NCBI RefSeq assembly: GCF_001949145.1
Contig: NW_019091533.1
Span: 419,593-447,465, forward strand
Length of the DNA: 27,873 bases
Direction: 5' to 3'
Source: Acanthaster planci
Lineage: Eukaryota > Echinodermata > Asteroidea > Valvatida > Acanthasteridae
Part shown: piece after piece, positions 21,601 through 27,873 of the stretch
Layout of the letters: every line of letters begins with the position of its first letter
How positions within the stretch are numbered: the stretch's first letter is position 1
Notes under the pieces: generated by a model
Databases searched by the model: none
What the model was told of the DNA's origin: nothing
Seen by the model: only the letters and a program-made list of their open reading frames with translations
Made by a program: the position numbers and the translations under genes

Positions 21601-24600
21601 TTTGTCTTCCCCCCCCCCAGGTTGTTGACATCTTCATCCTCCTGATCGCCCATGCAGTCGCCGCAAATCGAAAGAAAACTGTAGAGAGCGTGTTCCGCAG
21701 AAAGGTTCGCTCCGGTCACTTCAGGGAGGAGCTGCTCATTACCGCATTCAGCTCTCACGCACAAGTGAGCGTTTATCTGTTGTTTTTTATTTCAGATTTA
21801 ATTTCCTTATCACGTTGACATTTCAGCCAGGGTCCGCTCAGCACTGGTTAGGTAGTTACTTCAAATTTCAAATCCTGTATTTTATTCAACATTTATCACA
21901 AATAGAACAGAAAATGCTAAATGCCAAAAATTTGTTCCTTCAGTTACCATGGTTACCATCTTCCCACACTGTTGACTTGAAATGCCTCAGCAACCCCAAG
22001 CATCAGGGGTAAGCTGACCAGAATCTCAGCTGAATGCAGCGACACACAACACCTCACAAAGTGAGGAGTCTGCCATTAAAGTGTGTCAAGATCCAACAGG
22101 TCAACTATCCTGCATATGCCTATTCACACTAGACAAGTCTCGGGGGTTGAAAACTTGCGACAATTCACACTTGAAAATGCTCAACCTTGCGTCAACCCTA
22201 AGATGGATTTCAACCTGGGTTGAACTTAACCCTATTCTGGACCCAGGTTGAGATTTTTCAACCCAGTTGAACATTTTTCACGTTCATTCTGGGTTGAACC
22301 CCCCCCCATGAGCTTGGTTTGCACAAAACAAGTGTTAAACAATGCTGAGTTGAACACAGAGTTGAAAAATCAAATTTCAACCAAGGTCGGTCATGTGTTC
22401 GCCCTGGGTTGACTTCAACCCAAGTTGAGAGGTTATAATGTAAAGGACCTTATGAGACTAAACAGTCCCAGAGTCCCAACTTACCAGCCACGACAAGAGT
22501 CAACAGAATTATACTTATGTACTGAGCATTCTCCCCACTAAATTTTTATGCTTGAAGCTAAATTAGGCTGCATCCGAATCTCTTGTCTAGAGCTAGGTCT
22601 TGGTCTTCACACCATTGGAAATGCGTGGAGACACGCAGACAATTGACCTAGCTGTAGCTCTGGAAGCCTGTTTCCGACACGGCCTTAGTCGCAGCAGTAG
22701 CTTTAATTAAACTGATATTATCTCATGGAAATGCTAGTCCAAGGCGGATGACATTTTGATAATAACATGTACTTTGTAGTTTTGTAAAGAAGAATTTGAA
22801 ACCTATTAACCATACGCCACTTTCCGGCAGGTCATCCGGGAGTACTTTCCATCCATTCTCTCTCTGGCTGAGGTCTTACTGAGATCACCAGAGCCAGCTG
22901 TCAGTCTCTTTGCCTGCTGCATCTACAGGCAGGCCTTCCTGGCGTTTGACATGTACTGCAAACAGGTCAGTCTAGGTTTTTCGTGGTCCTGCTGCCTTGA
23001 TTGGGGGTGAGTTCCTTCCTTACCTTTCACCCCTGCGGCCGGGGTTTGATTTCCAGCCCAGTCCACGTGAGCAGTGGGTTTTTAGTCTCTACCTGACACA
23101 ACTAATTTCATGGTTTTACCCCTAATAATTTTCTGCCAGTTTTCCTGTCAACATTGTAAACTGTGACTGCTTCTCATCACCACTATATAGGTTTCTTAAG
23201 GCTTGCAAGCTAAGTGCCTTGGGTGCTTTTCAAAATTCCTTGGCCACATTACCAGAAATACTTAATTATTGTAATGTTTCCAATCATCCATGATCTTGAA
23301 AGGTCACAGTTGCTTGCCAAAAAAAAAGCCACCCTCTCAAGTATTGACCAACAAACTAAATCTTAATAGTACAGGAGTAAACCAATGAAATGGTAAATGA
23401 AATTCACATGCGGTGGAAGGCCTTTCTATTGTGCATGATAGTCATACTGTAGTCGTTCTGCAGTACCTGCATATGCAACACTTAACTTGAATTACCACAC
23501 ACTGTGCGTGTAGTTTTAGAGAAGCAAACGGCATGCCTTGGAGAAACCAAATACATTTTCAGATGACTTGAAAACAAAAAGTTTCAGCTCTTGGATAAGA
23601 TTCTCAGTCACTTTGTGTACCACTTACCTTGCAGAACTGCTTCTTTGAAGTAATTTTTTTTTTTAAATTTTGTGCTTGGCGTGATCACTCAGGAAGTAAT
23701 TCGTTCATTGGTAGCGCACATCGGCAGCGGCTTTGAAGGAGAGATTGAGGCAGGGCTTGACGTCTTACTCAGTCTTGTAAAACACCATGCTAGTGATGTA
23801 GCACGCTTTGGCATCTCCATAAAGGTACCGTAGATCTTACCATATCTGTGGTAGTCTAGAGGCAGATTTTGGAGGATTTTGGCAGATATAGGAAGGCCCA
23901 TCTTTAAGGCAATATTATCTTATATGGGCAACATGCCCCTTGGAAGTTACAGAGTTCAAGTAATAGTGGTAGAATTTGATGGATATGTAAGACTTCTGTC
24001 AAAAATGCTAAGGATATTGATGTTAAATTTACATCATAATATTATTGAGAAGATTAAGTCGTAACAAGAAAATTTAAGTTGGTTTTAAGCAAACGAACAT
24101 CAAATAGAACCCGTGTTTAGTCAGTTTGATAGCTGAAGACAACTGATTCATTGAACCATGAATTTCTTGGCTTTTCACCTTTGAAACAAAATACGTTTTC
24201 AACTCCCATGAGCTGTGTTACTTTCATCCCATTTCTAAATCCTGAACTTGCCACCACCAAGCCTTACGTACTTGTCATCATTAGACCTGCCTTCAAACCA
24301 TTTGGCAAAATTGATCATATTGGTTCAATCTTGACCTGTTTCCTTTTCCAGGGAGTACTGGACTACTTGAGCAACTTGTCTCTGCCCCAGATTCGCAAAC
24401 TGTTCTCTGTGCTCAGTGTACTTGCATTTAGAAACAGTCACGAAAGCGCCAACATACAGGTCAGTCAAGAATTTATTCAGTTTCTCAACCTCAATTGTTA
24501 CCTCGTTAGTAACAGGTTGGTCATTTTTCAAATTGCATTTCGGTCAAAAGTCAAATCACAGCCAAGTCCAAAGTCATATCGCAGTCAAGTCCAAAGTCAA

Positions 24601-27170
24601 ATCACAGTCATTTCAAAGTCAAATCACAGTTAAATCCAAAGTCAAATCACAGTCATGTTTAAAGTCAGAAGAACCAAATTACAGTCAACTCAAAAGTTTT
24701 GAACTGGAAGAAGAAATGTACCGTGGCAAAAGAATGTTTTTAACAGTCCATATGGATGGCCTGTGCCTTGACTAAAGATCAGATGACCGGTGATTTGGCT
24801 GGCCTTGACTCATGATACCTTGATAATACAACTTGGTCACAGGTTGGATTTGTTGGTGAGAATGCCAGTCATAAAGTGAAGTAAAGCAGGTTTAAAATTG
24901 TCCAAACATTGAGAAATTATGTACTAGTGTTCTGGTGGCCCTGCTTTTAGTATGGCAACTGTACACGTGTTTAGCTTTCACAGAATGTGTAGTTTGGGAT
25001 GTAGGAGTAACACTTCTGAGTTTGTTTCTCTGTTGATAGGACGAGCTTCATATCGTCATCAGGAAACAGCTGTCCAGCAATAGCCCCAAGTACAAGTGCA
25101 TCGGCGTGATCGGTTCGCTCAGGATCGTCAGCAACATGGCATTTCGTCAAGAGAGGGAGATCTCCAAGGAGACATACAGCAGTGTAAGAGAATTTAATCA
25201 ATATCACTTGACCAGAGCATATTCGAATGATTGGAAATAGTTCACATTCTAGTGTTTACATAATGACACTTTGGCCATACATTAATCCCAACCATTCTGA
25301 ATCCAACAGGCGTATGCATGATTTCAGTGATGCCTAGGGGTTAGGGTTAAAGGTTGACACTGCTCTTACTGGATATGAAATGCATCCCCTATGAAATGAT
25401 ATTTCATAAGGTAATTTAAAAATAGAATGACAGTGTTTGCACCTCTCTTCCCTTCAGTAACATCAGATGTAAACTGGTTTTTTTTTTCGTTTCTCTGAAA
25501 CCTCAGGGTATAAGGTCCCATTCCTTTGTCCAAGGCATATGAAAGTTGTGGTCATTTCAGGGTAAAGGTGCCCTCAACTCTCAGAGCAGTTCACAAATTT
25601 GACTGTTAAATATTCAAGGTGTTATGTTTCCATGGCAGGTGGAGTCGCTACTGACGCTAGTCAGAAACAGCAGCAACAGCATGCCAGAGGCTTCGGCGCT
25701 GTTCTTTGACGAGTTGGCCAATATCATGGAACAGCAACAGATGGACCCTAAAGTAGAAGTAGGTTGACCATTAACAGTCACCTGCAGGTCCATTATTAAA
25801 GAAAAACACTCCTGGAAGGTAGAGAACTAGTCATCTCTTGTATGACATGTCTTTAAACAGCTATACAAGAATTTCAAGCATGCGCTGAGGGCAACTTGAC
25901 TCTGTAATTTTTTTATCTCAAGTTTGATGGTTATTTTTTAGTACACTTCATAAGTATTATGTGCCTTGACCACAGAATTTTCGTAAGGAATTCTGCAAAA
26001 AAAGTTTCAACTCTTTTACGTTAAGTACAAAAGACTGAACAAAAGAGATTAGAATAAGAGAAGTAATTAATAAATTATCCTTCAGTAAAACAAAAACTTT
26101 TTCAGCTTTTTTTTTTTTTTTTGAAAAAGTAACCCAAACTTTTTTGTACTCAATGATAGAGTACTAAAGTATGACGTCATTTTGAACCAGAAAATGTGGT
26201 GCAAACAACAGGAGAACGAACGCATGTTGGTTCTCGTGCTAATACCTTTTGCCCGTGTAATTGTGGATGTGACGTATTCATTTCGGTACTCTATAACAAC
26301 AGCTAATGGCATTTGGAGAATGACTTTGCATAAACTTGTTTCCTTGACAGCAACTGATTGGCGAGACCGTTATGAATGACTTTCAGGATGATTTCATTGT
26401 GGACATTGAAGCCGATCGTGTCTCAGGGTAAGCATCACTTTTGCCAAAGAATAGAAATGGGAAATAGAAATTGTCCAATGGGGGTTATCAATTTAGTTCA
26501 GATGGAAGTAGTTTTCAGAAAAACTGATGAATATTGTGTTGTCCGCACTTACGGACAGAATGTTACGGTGTAATTTTGCTTCTTAAAAGCCATGACTGAG
26601 GCACTGTTGAGTGAAATAAGAAAACTGCATATTCCAGATAGTTCTCATTTTGCTTGAAAAGTACTCAGAAAGCGGTGCGGTACGTAGAGGTGCTCAGCTG
26701 TGCTGAGAGATGTACTCAGAATTCTTTGTTGTTATCCACTTTGTGTGAAACTGCGTTAATTTCCAGCTTTCTTCGAGCACCCTGCTGTGTCACAAAATCC
26801 AACGTAACTGAAAATGAGATCACTACTAAATGCAGTGGTCAGTGGATTTTGTCACACTGGTCTGTGAAATACAAGCCTTGGCAACACATACATAGTTTCC
26901 TGCTTCATCCACCTGTCATAATTGCTCATATCCAGGTAATACACAACATTTGCCAGATGCTGTTTGCATTTCTCCTGGTTTAGAGCTAACAATAAACTGT
27001 GACCACTCACGTTGCAGGGACTACAGCTTGCCGATGAAGGAGCTGTATGGTCTAGAGGCTGAGGAGTCACAGGGAGGTGTTGCCATCAATCTTCTTCCTC
27101 TCATCAGCAAGGCGGAGAGGGCTCAACTTAACCTCGGCTCGGTGTCTGTTGATGAATCGGAAGCCAATGG
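12573..27170 (+). CDS. FANCD2: FANCD2, Fanconi anemia group D2 protein (N-terminal half, continues past window)
   Basis: Joined exons give about 721 codons (712 without the candidate microexon), aligning along their length with the first half of vertebrate FANCD2 (human 1451 aa). The protein pairs with FANCI on DNA and is monoubiquitinated by FANCL/UBE2T, which clamps the complex on DNA during interstrand-crosslink repair in the nucleus. Visible features are a lysine-rich nuclear-localisation N-terminus (KAKTKRSS, GGKRSKKSAQRS); helical-repeat solenoid blocks such as LEDLPVIVKFILQSVTSSD and LLEKLPEF; the ubiquitin-acceptor lysine in VIRKQLSS (codon 25064-25066); and the YGLE...GVAINLLPL block near the right edge. 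All introns are GT-AG with consistent phases, with no stops or frameshifts. The C-terminal half is not in the window. Confidence 0.97.
13009..13155 (+). CDS. FANCD2: FANCD2 exon 2
   Basis: Encodes GGKRSKKSAQRS, then NDDSTFGRLVKEAGYVLIAG, then DHPNQL, matching the human segment around NDSIFVKLL...SQNQL. The acceptor is TGCCGTAG and the donor A/GTAAGT, phase 1. Confidence 0.93.
13156..13372 (+). repeat. Tandem duplication in FANCD2 intron 2 including the 5' splice site
   Basis: About 95-105 bp starting at the real donor (13156) is repeated 113 bp further on, starting at 13269. Both copies begin GTAAGT and share AAGTTACTATTCTATATTA and TGTTCTATGTGTGAATTTGT. The second copy therefore carries an unused donor-like site. 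Confidence 0.9.
13541..13608 (+). CDS. FANCD2: FANCD2 exon 3
   Basis: Encodes NVDQAMFQLKLTKALKRSS and DPEQ, aligning with human AVDQIAFQKKLFQTLRRHP. The acceptor is TTTATTTCAACAG and the donor CAG/GTATTG, phase 0. Confidence 0.94.
14217..14269 (+). CDS. FANCD2: FANCD2 exon 4
   Basis: Encodes IVEEFTAGIQNHIEDAVR, matching human IIEEFVSGLESYIEDEDS. The acceptor is CCCGTCAG and the donor CAG/GTAAGT, phase 2. Confidence 0.93.
14331..14390 (-). repeat. tRNA-derived SINE head in FANCD2 intron 4
   Basis: On the minus strand, CTTCAGTTGGTAGAGC (A-box region) is followed by AGGTTCATGTCCC (B box) at tRNA-like spacing. Both depart from a functional tRNA. A T-rich tail with ATTTCATTTG follows. The SINE family was not identified. 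Confidence 0.55.
14616..14663 (+). CDS. FANCD2: FANCD2 exon 5
   Basis: Encodes RFKYSLLPTATSTECER, aligning with human SFRNCLLSCERL, so this is a more divergent stretch. The acceptor is TTGTTCACAG and the donor AG/GTACTG, phase 2. Support comes mainly from phase and position between exons 4 and 6. Confidence 0.82.
15033..15093 (+). CDS. FANCD2: FANCD2 exon 6
   Basis: Encodes SARGGSQDSLMRLLMGIDEL plus Q, aligning with human SKSLIKLLLGIDILQ. The acceptor is TAATCTTTACAG and the donor CAG/GTATGG, phase 0. The assembly gap follows in the next intron. Confidence 0.94.
15322..15860. other. Assembly gap (run of N) inside FANCD2 intron 6
   Basis: 539 unresolved bases. The flanking exons 6 and 7 join in phase 0 and align without missing residues to vertebrate FANCD2, so no conserved coding sequence appears to be lost. 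The apparent open frames crossing the gap are artefacts. The true gap length is unknown. Confidence 0.99.
15950..16005 (+). CDS. FANCD2: FANCD2 exon 7
   Basis: Encodes SAVITVLLEKLPEFMEDQ, aligning with human PAIIKTLFEKLPEYFFEN. The acceptor is TTTTCTTTTTCCAG and the donor GA/GTAAGT, phase 2. Confidence 0.95.
16382..16469 (+). CDS. FANCD2: FANCD2 exon 8
   Basis: Encodes ESMFDHSHAANLPKLILNQF then QWLDRVLNSK, aligning with human [20 protein letters not shown]. The acceptor is ATATCCACAG and the donor AAG/GTAAAA, phase 0. Confidence 0.95.
16718..17154. mobile_element. 437-bp near-palindromic foldback MITE flanked by TTAA
   Basis: The outer ends are TTAA-AGAGCACCT and AGGTGCTCT-TTAA. The arms, each close to 200 bp, pair almost throughout. 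Shared blocks include GGAAGCATCCAAATCGA, GAGCTCAACTA, CAAGC and TTCGGAGAAAAC/TTCGAAGAAAAC, leaving a central spacer of roughly 45 bp. TTAA at both edges fits a piggyBac-type target duplication, although TTAA is self-complementary and may belong to the inverted repeat. There is no coding capacity. It sits within FANCD2 intron 8. Confidence 0.75.
17223..17347 (+). CDS. FANCD2: FANCD2 exon 9
   Basis: Encodes EMTDKMLEMVDVSSLSIQKE then IISCIPEVVSDAEHSAVATK, aligning with human [20 protein letters not shown] and the following segment. This covers the region reported as a ubiquitin-binding CUE fold. The human ATM site S222 (GDSQ) aligns with SDAE, so the serine is replaced by Ala (codon 17316-17318). 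Donor CA/GTAAGC, phase 2. Confidence 0.95.
17348..18119 (+). other. FANCD2 intron 9, no recognised feature
   Basis: 770 bp without a supported gene or mobile element. Loosely similar segments around TCATGACATGGCAACCATA (17813) and AATGACATGGTTGCAACCTA (18003) suggest an old short duplication. Confidence 0.5.
18120..18207 (+). CDS. FANCD2: FANCD2 exon 10
   Basis: Encodes QELLFSNSDLTIPVLDALSN then LNLTPDLMTE, matching human [20 protein letters not shown]. The acceptor is TTTATTTCAG and the donor GAG/GTAATG, phase 0. Confidence 0.95.
18841..18945 (+). CDS. FANCD2: FANCD2 exon 11
   Basis: Encodes VRNAALQTLLSADLEDLPVI then VKFILQSVTSSDAVD, one of the best-conserved segments (human [20 protein letters not shown]). 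The acceptor is CATTTTGACAG and the donor GAC/GTACGT, phase 0. Confidence 0.97.
19473..19570 (+). CDS. FANCD2: FANCD2 exon 12
   Basis: Encodes VISQLRSNLDFPTDPPPAAT then STPSRRSLLGKRG. The start matches human VISELREKLDL. The Pro/Ser/Arg-rich remainder corresponds to the variable, disordered loop before the next helical block. The acceptor is TTGATCTCAG and the donor GG/GTAGGT, phase 2. Confidence 0.9.
19678..19704 (+). CDS. FANCD2: Candidate 27-nt microexon of FANCD2
   Basis: Bounded by GGCATGCAG and TTCAG/GTAAAA. Its length is a multiple of three and its phase (2 in, 2 out) fits exons 12 and 14. Inclusion would insert MMRFTPSF and an Arg codon into the disordered loop; skipping keeps the frame. 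The upstream pyrimidine tract is weak and no conserved counterpart is evident, so it may be a chance match or an alternative cassette. Confidence 0.35.
19968..20253. mobile_element. 286-bp hAT-like MITE with 8-bp target duplication
   Basis: The direct repeat GTCCAGCC flanks it at 19960-19967 and 20254-20261. The ends are TAAAGATCATATA and TATATGATCTTTG (inverted), then a shared GGCGCAAGATGG block. A second inner inverted repeat pairs GGCGCCATTTGAGCAAGCGA near 20048 with its complement near 20170-20189, and the centre is also partly self-complementary. An 8-bp target duplication is typical of hAT transposons. Non-coding; lies in FANCD2 intron 12/13. Confidence 0.8.
20539..20635 (+). CDS. FANCD2: FANCD2 exon 14 (13 if the microexon is absent)
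   Basis: Encodes SGSKHHDNALLILEAIKTNM then RFHKVVTDGWVK, aligning with human [20 protein letters not shown] and AWIK. The acceptor ATAATTAG is weak. Two further AGs follow within 9 nt (ending at 20543 and 20547), the second keeping the frame. Donor AAG/GTCAGT, phase 0. Confidence 0.88.
21253..21288 (+). CDS. FANCD2: FANCD2 exon 15
   Basis: A short 36-nt exon encoding AIENVNAASEHK, matching human AIENTASVSEHK at nine of twelve positions. The acceptor is CCAACATTGCAG and the donor AAG/GTGATG, phase 0. Confidence 0.95.
21621..21764 (+). CDS. FANCD2: FANCD2 exon 16
   Basis: Encodes VVDIFILLIAHAVAANRKKT, then VESVFRRKVRSGHFREELLI, then TAFSSHAQ, aligning with human [20 protein letters not shown] and RNKIRSGCIQEQLLQSTFS. 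The acceptor pyrimidine tract ends in a pure C run before AG. Donor CAA/GTGAGC, phase 0. Confidence 0.96.
22140..22440. repeat. Iterated CAACCCAGGTTGA-type palindromes in FANCD2 intron 16
   Basis: About 300 bp in which CAACCT/CAACCC and GGGTTGA/GGTTGAA words recur in both orientations, for example AACCTGGGTTGAA, GACCCAGGTTGAG, CAACCCAGTTGAAC and TTCAACCCAAGTTGA. The many short inverted pairs allow several alternative foldings. It may be a decayed foldback element. No target duplication was defined. Confidence 0.55.
22566..22684. mobile_element. 119-bp Harbinger-like MITE
   Basis: The left end GGCTGCATCCGAA and right end TTCCGACACGGCC are imperfect inverted repeats, flanked on both sides by TTA (22563-22565 and 22685-22687). 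The inner arms share CTAGAGCTAGGTC/GACCTAGCTGTAGCTC. A 3-bp TTA target duplication with GGC-starting ends is the PIF/Harbinger pattern. Lies in FANCD2 intron 16. Confidence 0.55.
22831..22965 (+). CDS. FANCD2: FANCD2 exon 17
   Basis: Encodes VIREYFPSILSLAEVLLRSP, then EPAVSLFACCIYRQAFLAFD, then MYCKQ, aligning with human [20 protein letters not shown] and KFFDTYCQQ. The acceptor is TTTCCGGCAG and the donor CAG/GTCAGT, phase 0. Confidence 0.95.
22966..23692 (+). other. FANCD2 intron 17, possible SINE fragment near 23035-23090
   Basis: GGGGTTTGATTTCCAGCCC at about 23041-23059 resembles a degraded pol III B box and tRNA T-arm, followed by a CACGTGAGCAG stretch. No convincing A box was found. 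The remainder holds nothing recognised. Confidence 0.35.
23693..23824 (+). CDS. FANCD2: FANCD2 exon 18
   Basis: Encodes EVIRSLVAHIGSGFEGEIEA, then GLDVLLSLVKHHASDVARFG, then ISIK, aligning with human [20 protein letters not shown] and ALDVLLELV. The acceptor is TGATCACTCAG and the donor AAG/GTACCG, phase 0. Confidence 0.96.
24352..24459 (+). CDS. FANCD2: FANCD2 exon 19
   Basis: Encodes GVLDYLSNLSLPQIRKLFSV then LSVLAFRNSHESANIQ, aligning with human [20 protein letters not shown]. This covers the segment reported as a PCNA-interaction (PIP-like) motif in human FANCD2. Here one Gln is Pro and the terminal aromatic is Ser. Donor CAG/GTCAGT, phase 0. Confidence 0.97.
24547..24683 (+). repeat. 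23-bp minisatellite in FANCD2 intron 19
   Basis: The unit AAAGTCAAATCACAGTCAAG plus three bases repeats at 24547, 24570, 24593, 24615, 24638 and 24661, with periods of 23 or 22 bp and decay towards the right end. The long open frame across it reflects a stop-free repeat, not a gene. Confidence 0.9.
25040..25183 (+). CDS. FANCD2: FANCD2 exon 20, containing the ubiquitin-acceptor lysine
   Basis: Encodes DELHIVIRKQLSSNSPKYKC then IGVIGSLRIVSNMAF and REISKETYSS. DELHIVIRKQLSS aligns with human DDMHLVIRKQLSS, in which the lysine is K561, the site monoubiquitinated by FANCL/UBE2T. The lysine codon AAA is at 25064-25066. The acceptor is CTGTTGATAG and the donor AGT/GTAAGA, phase 0. Confidence 0.97.
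25639..25758 (+). CDS. FANCD2: FANCD2 exon 21
   Basis: Encodes VESLLTLVRNSSNSMPEASA then LFFDELANIMEQQQMDPKVE, aligning with human [20 protein letters not shown] and [20 protein letters not shown]. The acceptor is TTTCCATGGCAG and the donor GAA/GTAGGT, phase 0. Confidence 0.96.
26351..26427 (+). CDS. FANCD2: FANCD2 exon 22
   Basis: Encodes QLIGETVMNDFQDDFIVDIE then ADRVS, aligning with human [20 protein letters not shown]. The acceptor is TTTCCTTGACAG and the donor GG/GTAAGC, phase 2. Confidence 0.95.
26787..26859. repeat. Inverted repeat with about 17-bp arms in FANCD2 intron 22
   Basis: GTGTCACAAAATCCA (near 26787) and TGGATTTTGTCACAC (near 26843) are near-perfect reverse complements with about 40 bp between them. 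This could be a hairpin or the remains of a small MITE. Confidence 0.55.
27018..27170 (+). CDS. FANCD2: FANCD2 exon 23 (last exon in window)
   Basis: Encodes GDYSLPMKELYGLEAEESQG, then GVAINLLPLISKAERAQLNL, then GSVSVDESEAN, aligning with human [20 protein letters not shown] and NLLPLL. The acceptor is ACGTTGCAG and the donor GG/GTTAGT, phase 2. The next expected segment (human SPLCLAPYFRLL) is not found before 27873. Confidence 0.95.
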
Positions 27171-27873
27171 GTTAGTTTGCTGCTCCAGTACATGAGGATA
27201 TGTTGCAGTGGTCCATGTTTCATAGATCTTGAAGTTGTTTTTTTTTGTCTTTGTAATGGCAATCACTTAGAGGTATTTTACTGCAGCTTTTCAAGGACAA
27301 ATGTCTCCTTCAGTTTTCTATTTCAACTATCTTATATATAGATTAGCAAGACAAATTTCACTTGTGGTAGACAAAACAACTTTACATGGTTTCCATCTTT
27401 ACATTCATGCTTAGCTAATTTTCTCGTATTTGTGATCATCTTTTCCTCAATAAAAACCTGAAAACTCTATTTGAAAAATGGTCATGCATGAAGTGTAAAT
27501 GCAAATGGACAAATTCTGTGGTGAACATTTTCCGAGCAGCTTCAAGCGTAAAGGAATTTGAGGCACTAGTTCCATACTTGGTTGTTGCAGAGATTCAGGC
27601 AAGAACATAGACCAGCACTGCAATGGTACCTCAGTCACAAGTAGTTTGTACATGCACATATCTGCTGGCAGGTCATACGGGTACATGCATAATAAAAGCC
27701 ACTGTTGTGTTGGAATGCATATGACATCCATGTAATGAGTACGTCATGTGCCATGTCATGTCACAGTCACATATGCCGTGTCATGTCACCAGTGTTAAGC
27801 CCTTCACAAGACCACGTAAGACCAACACAAGACCTCCAGTCTGAATTCAAGTCAAAAGCCATTCAAATGAACT
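27171..27873 (+). other. Start of FANCD2 intron 23, non-coding to window end
   Basis: No further exon was recognised in about 700 bp. A short direct repeat (TGTCATGTCAC / GTGTCATGTCACC) occurs near 27755-27790. The rest is AT-rich and unremarkable. Confidence 0.6.

Noticed and set aside
24151-24633. 160-codon plus-strand open frame
   Set aside because: It runs from intron 18 through exon 19 (in a shifted frame) and into the minisatellite. FANCD2 exon 19 in its own frame explains the conserved part.
25330-25355. GGGGTTAGGGTTAAAGG considered as telomere-like repeat
   Set aside because: Fewer than two full TTAGGG units; too short to call.
26090-26160. ACTTTTTCA ... T run ... TGAAAAAGT hairpin in intron 21
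   Set aside because: Low-complexity A/T runs make such pairing likely by chance.

Overview
The window is animal nuclear DNA. It has spliced genes with GT-AG introns, long repeat-rich non-coding stretches, tRNA-derived repeats, several foldback/MITE-type elements and a run of N (an assembly gap). There are no bacterial operons, Shine-Dalgarno sites or CRISPR arrays. A serum amyloid A gene beside short-intron FANCD2 suggests an invertebrate deuterostome. Amphioxus is my first guess, with an echinoderm or hemichordate also possible; the sequence alone cannot settle this.

Two protein-coding genes are supported, both on the + strand. (1) A complete serum amyloid A gene has three coding exons (5288-5427, 5913-6023, 6717-6855) encoding 129 aa, with a signal peptide and the family's hallmark core. 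A candidate promoter lies upstream: a kappaB-like palindrome at 4502-4512, a TATA-like box at 4563-4570, and a possible non-coding first exon ending at 4643 that splices to 5268. (2) The N-terminal half of FANCD2 runs from 12573 (or 12546) to 27170 in 22 well-supported exons plus one candidate 27-nt microexon. It gives about 721 codons and continues beyond the window. The ubiquitin-acceptor lysine (human K561 equivalent) is present in exon 20. The N gap (15322-15860) lies wholly within intron 6 and appears to cost no coding sequence.

Layout: 1-4500 is intergenic, with a tRNA-like pseudogene and a roughly 480-bp foldback element. 4500-6855 is the SAA gene. 6856-12529 is intergenic and contains a roughly 2.1-kb segment bounded by 105-115-bp inverted repeats, which encloses a decayed Penelope-type GIY-YIG endonuclease. 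12530-27873 is FANCD2. Its introns hold a 437-bp near-palindrome flanked by TTAA, a 286-bp hAT-like MITE with an 8-bp target duplication, a 119-bp Harbinger-like MITE, a tRNA-derived SINE head, a 23-bp minisatellite and a duplicated 5' splice-site region.

The two genes have no known functional link: SAA is a secreted lipid-binding innate-immune protein and FANCD2 is a nuclear DNA-crosslink-repair protein. I found no undescribed multi-gene system. The most unusual material is the set of foldback and composite mobile elements, and the sequence differences in FANCD2 at regulatory sites described for the human protein.
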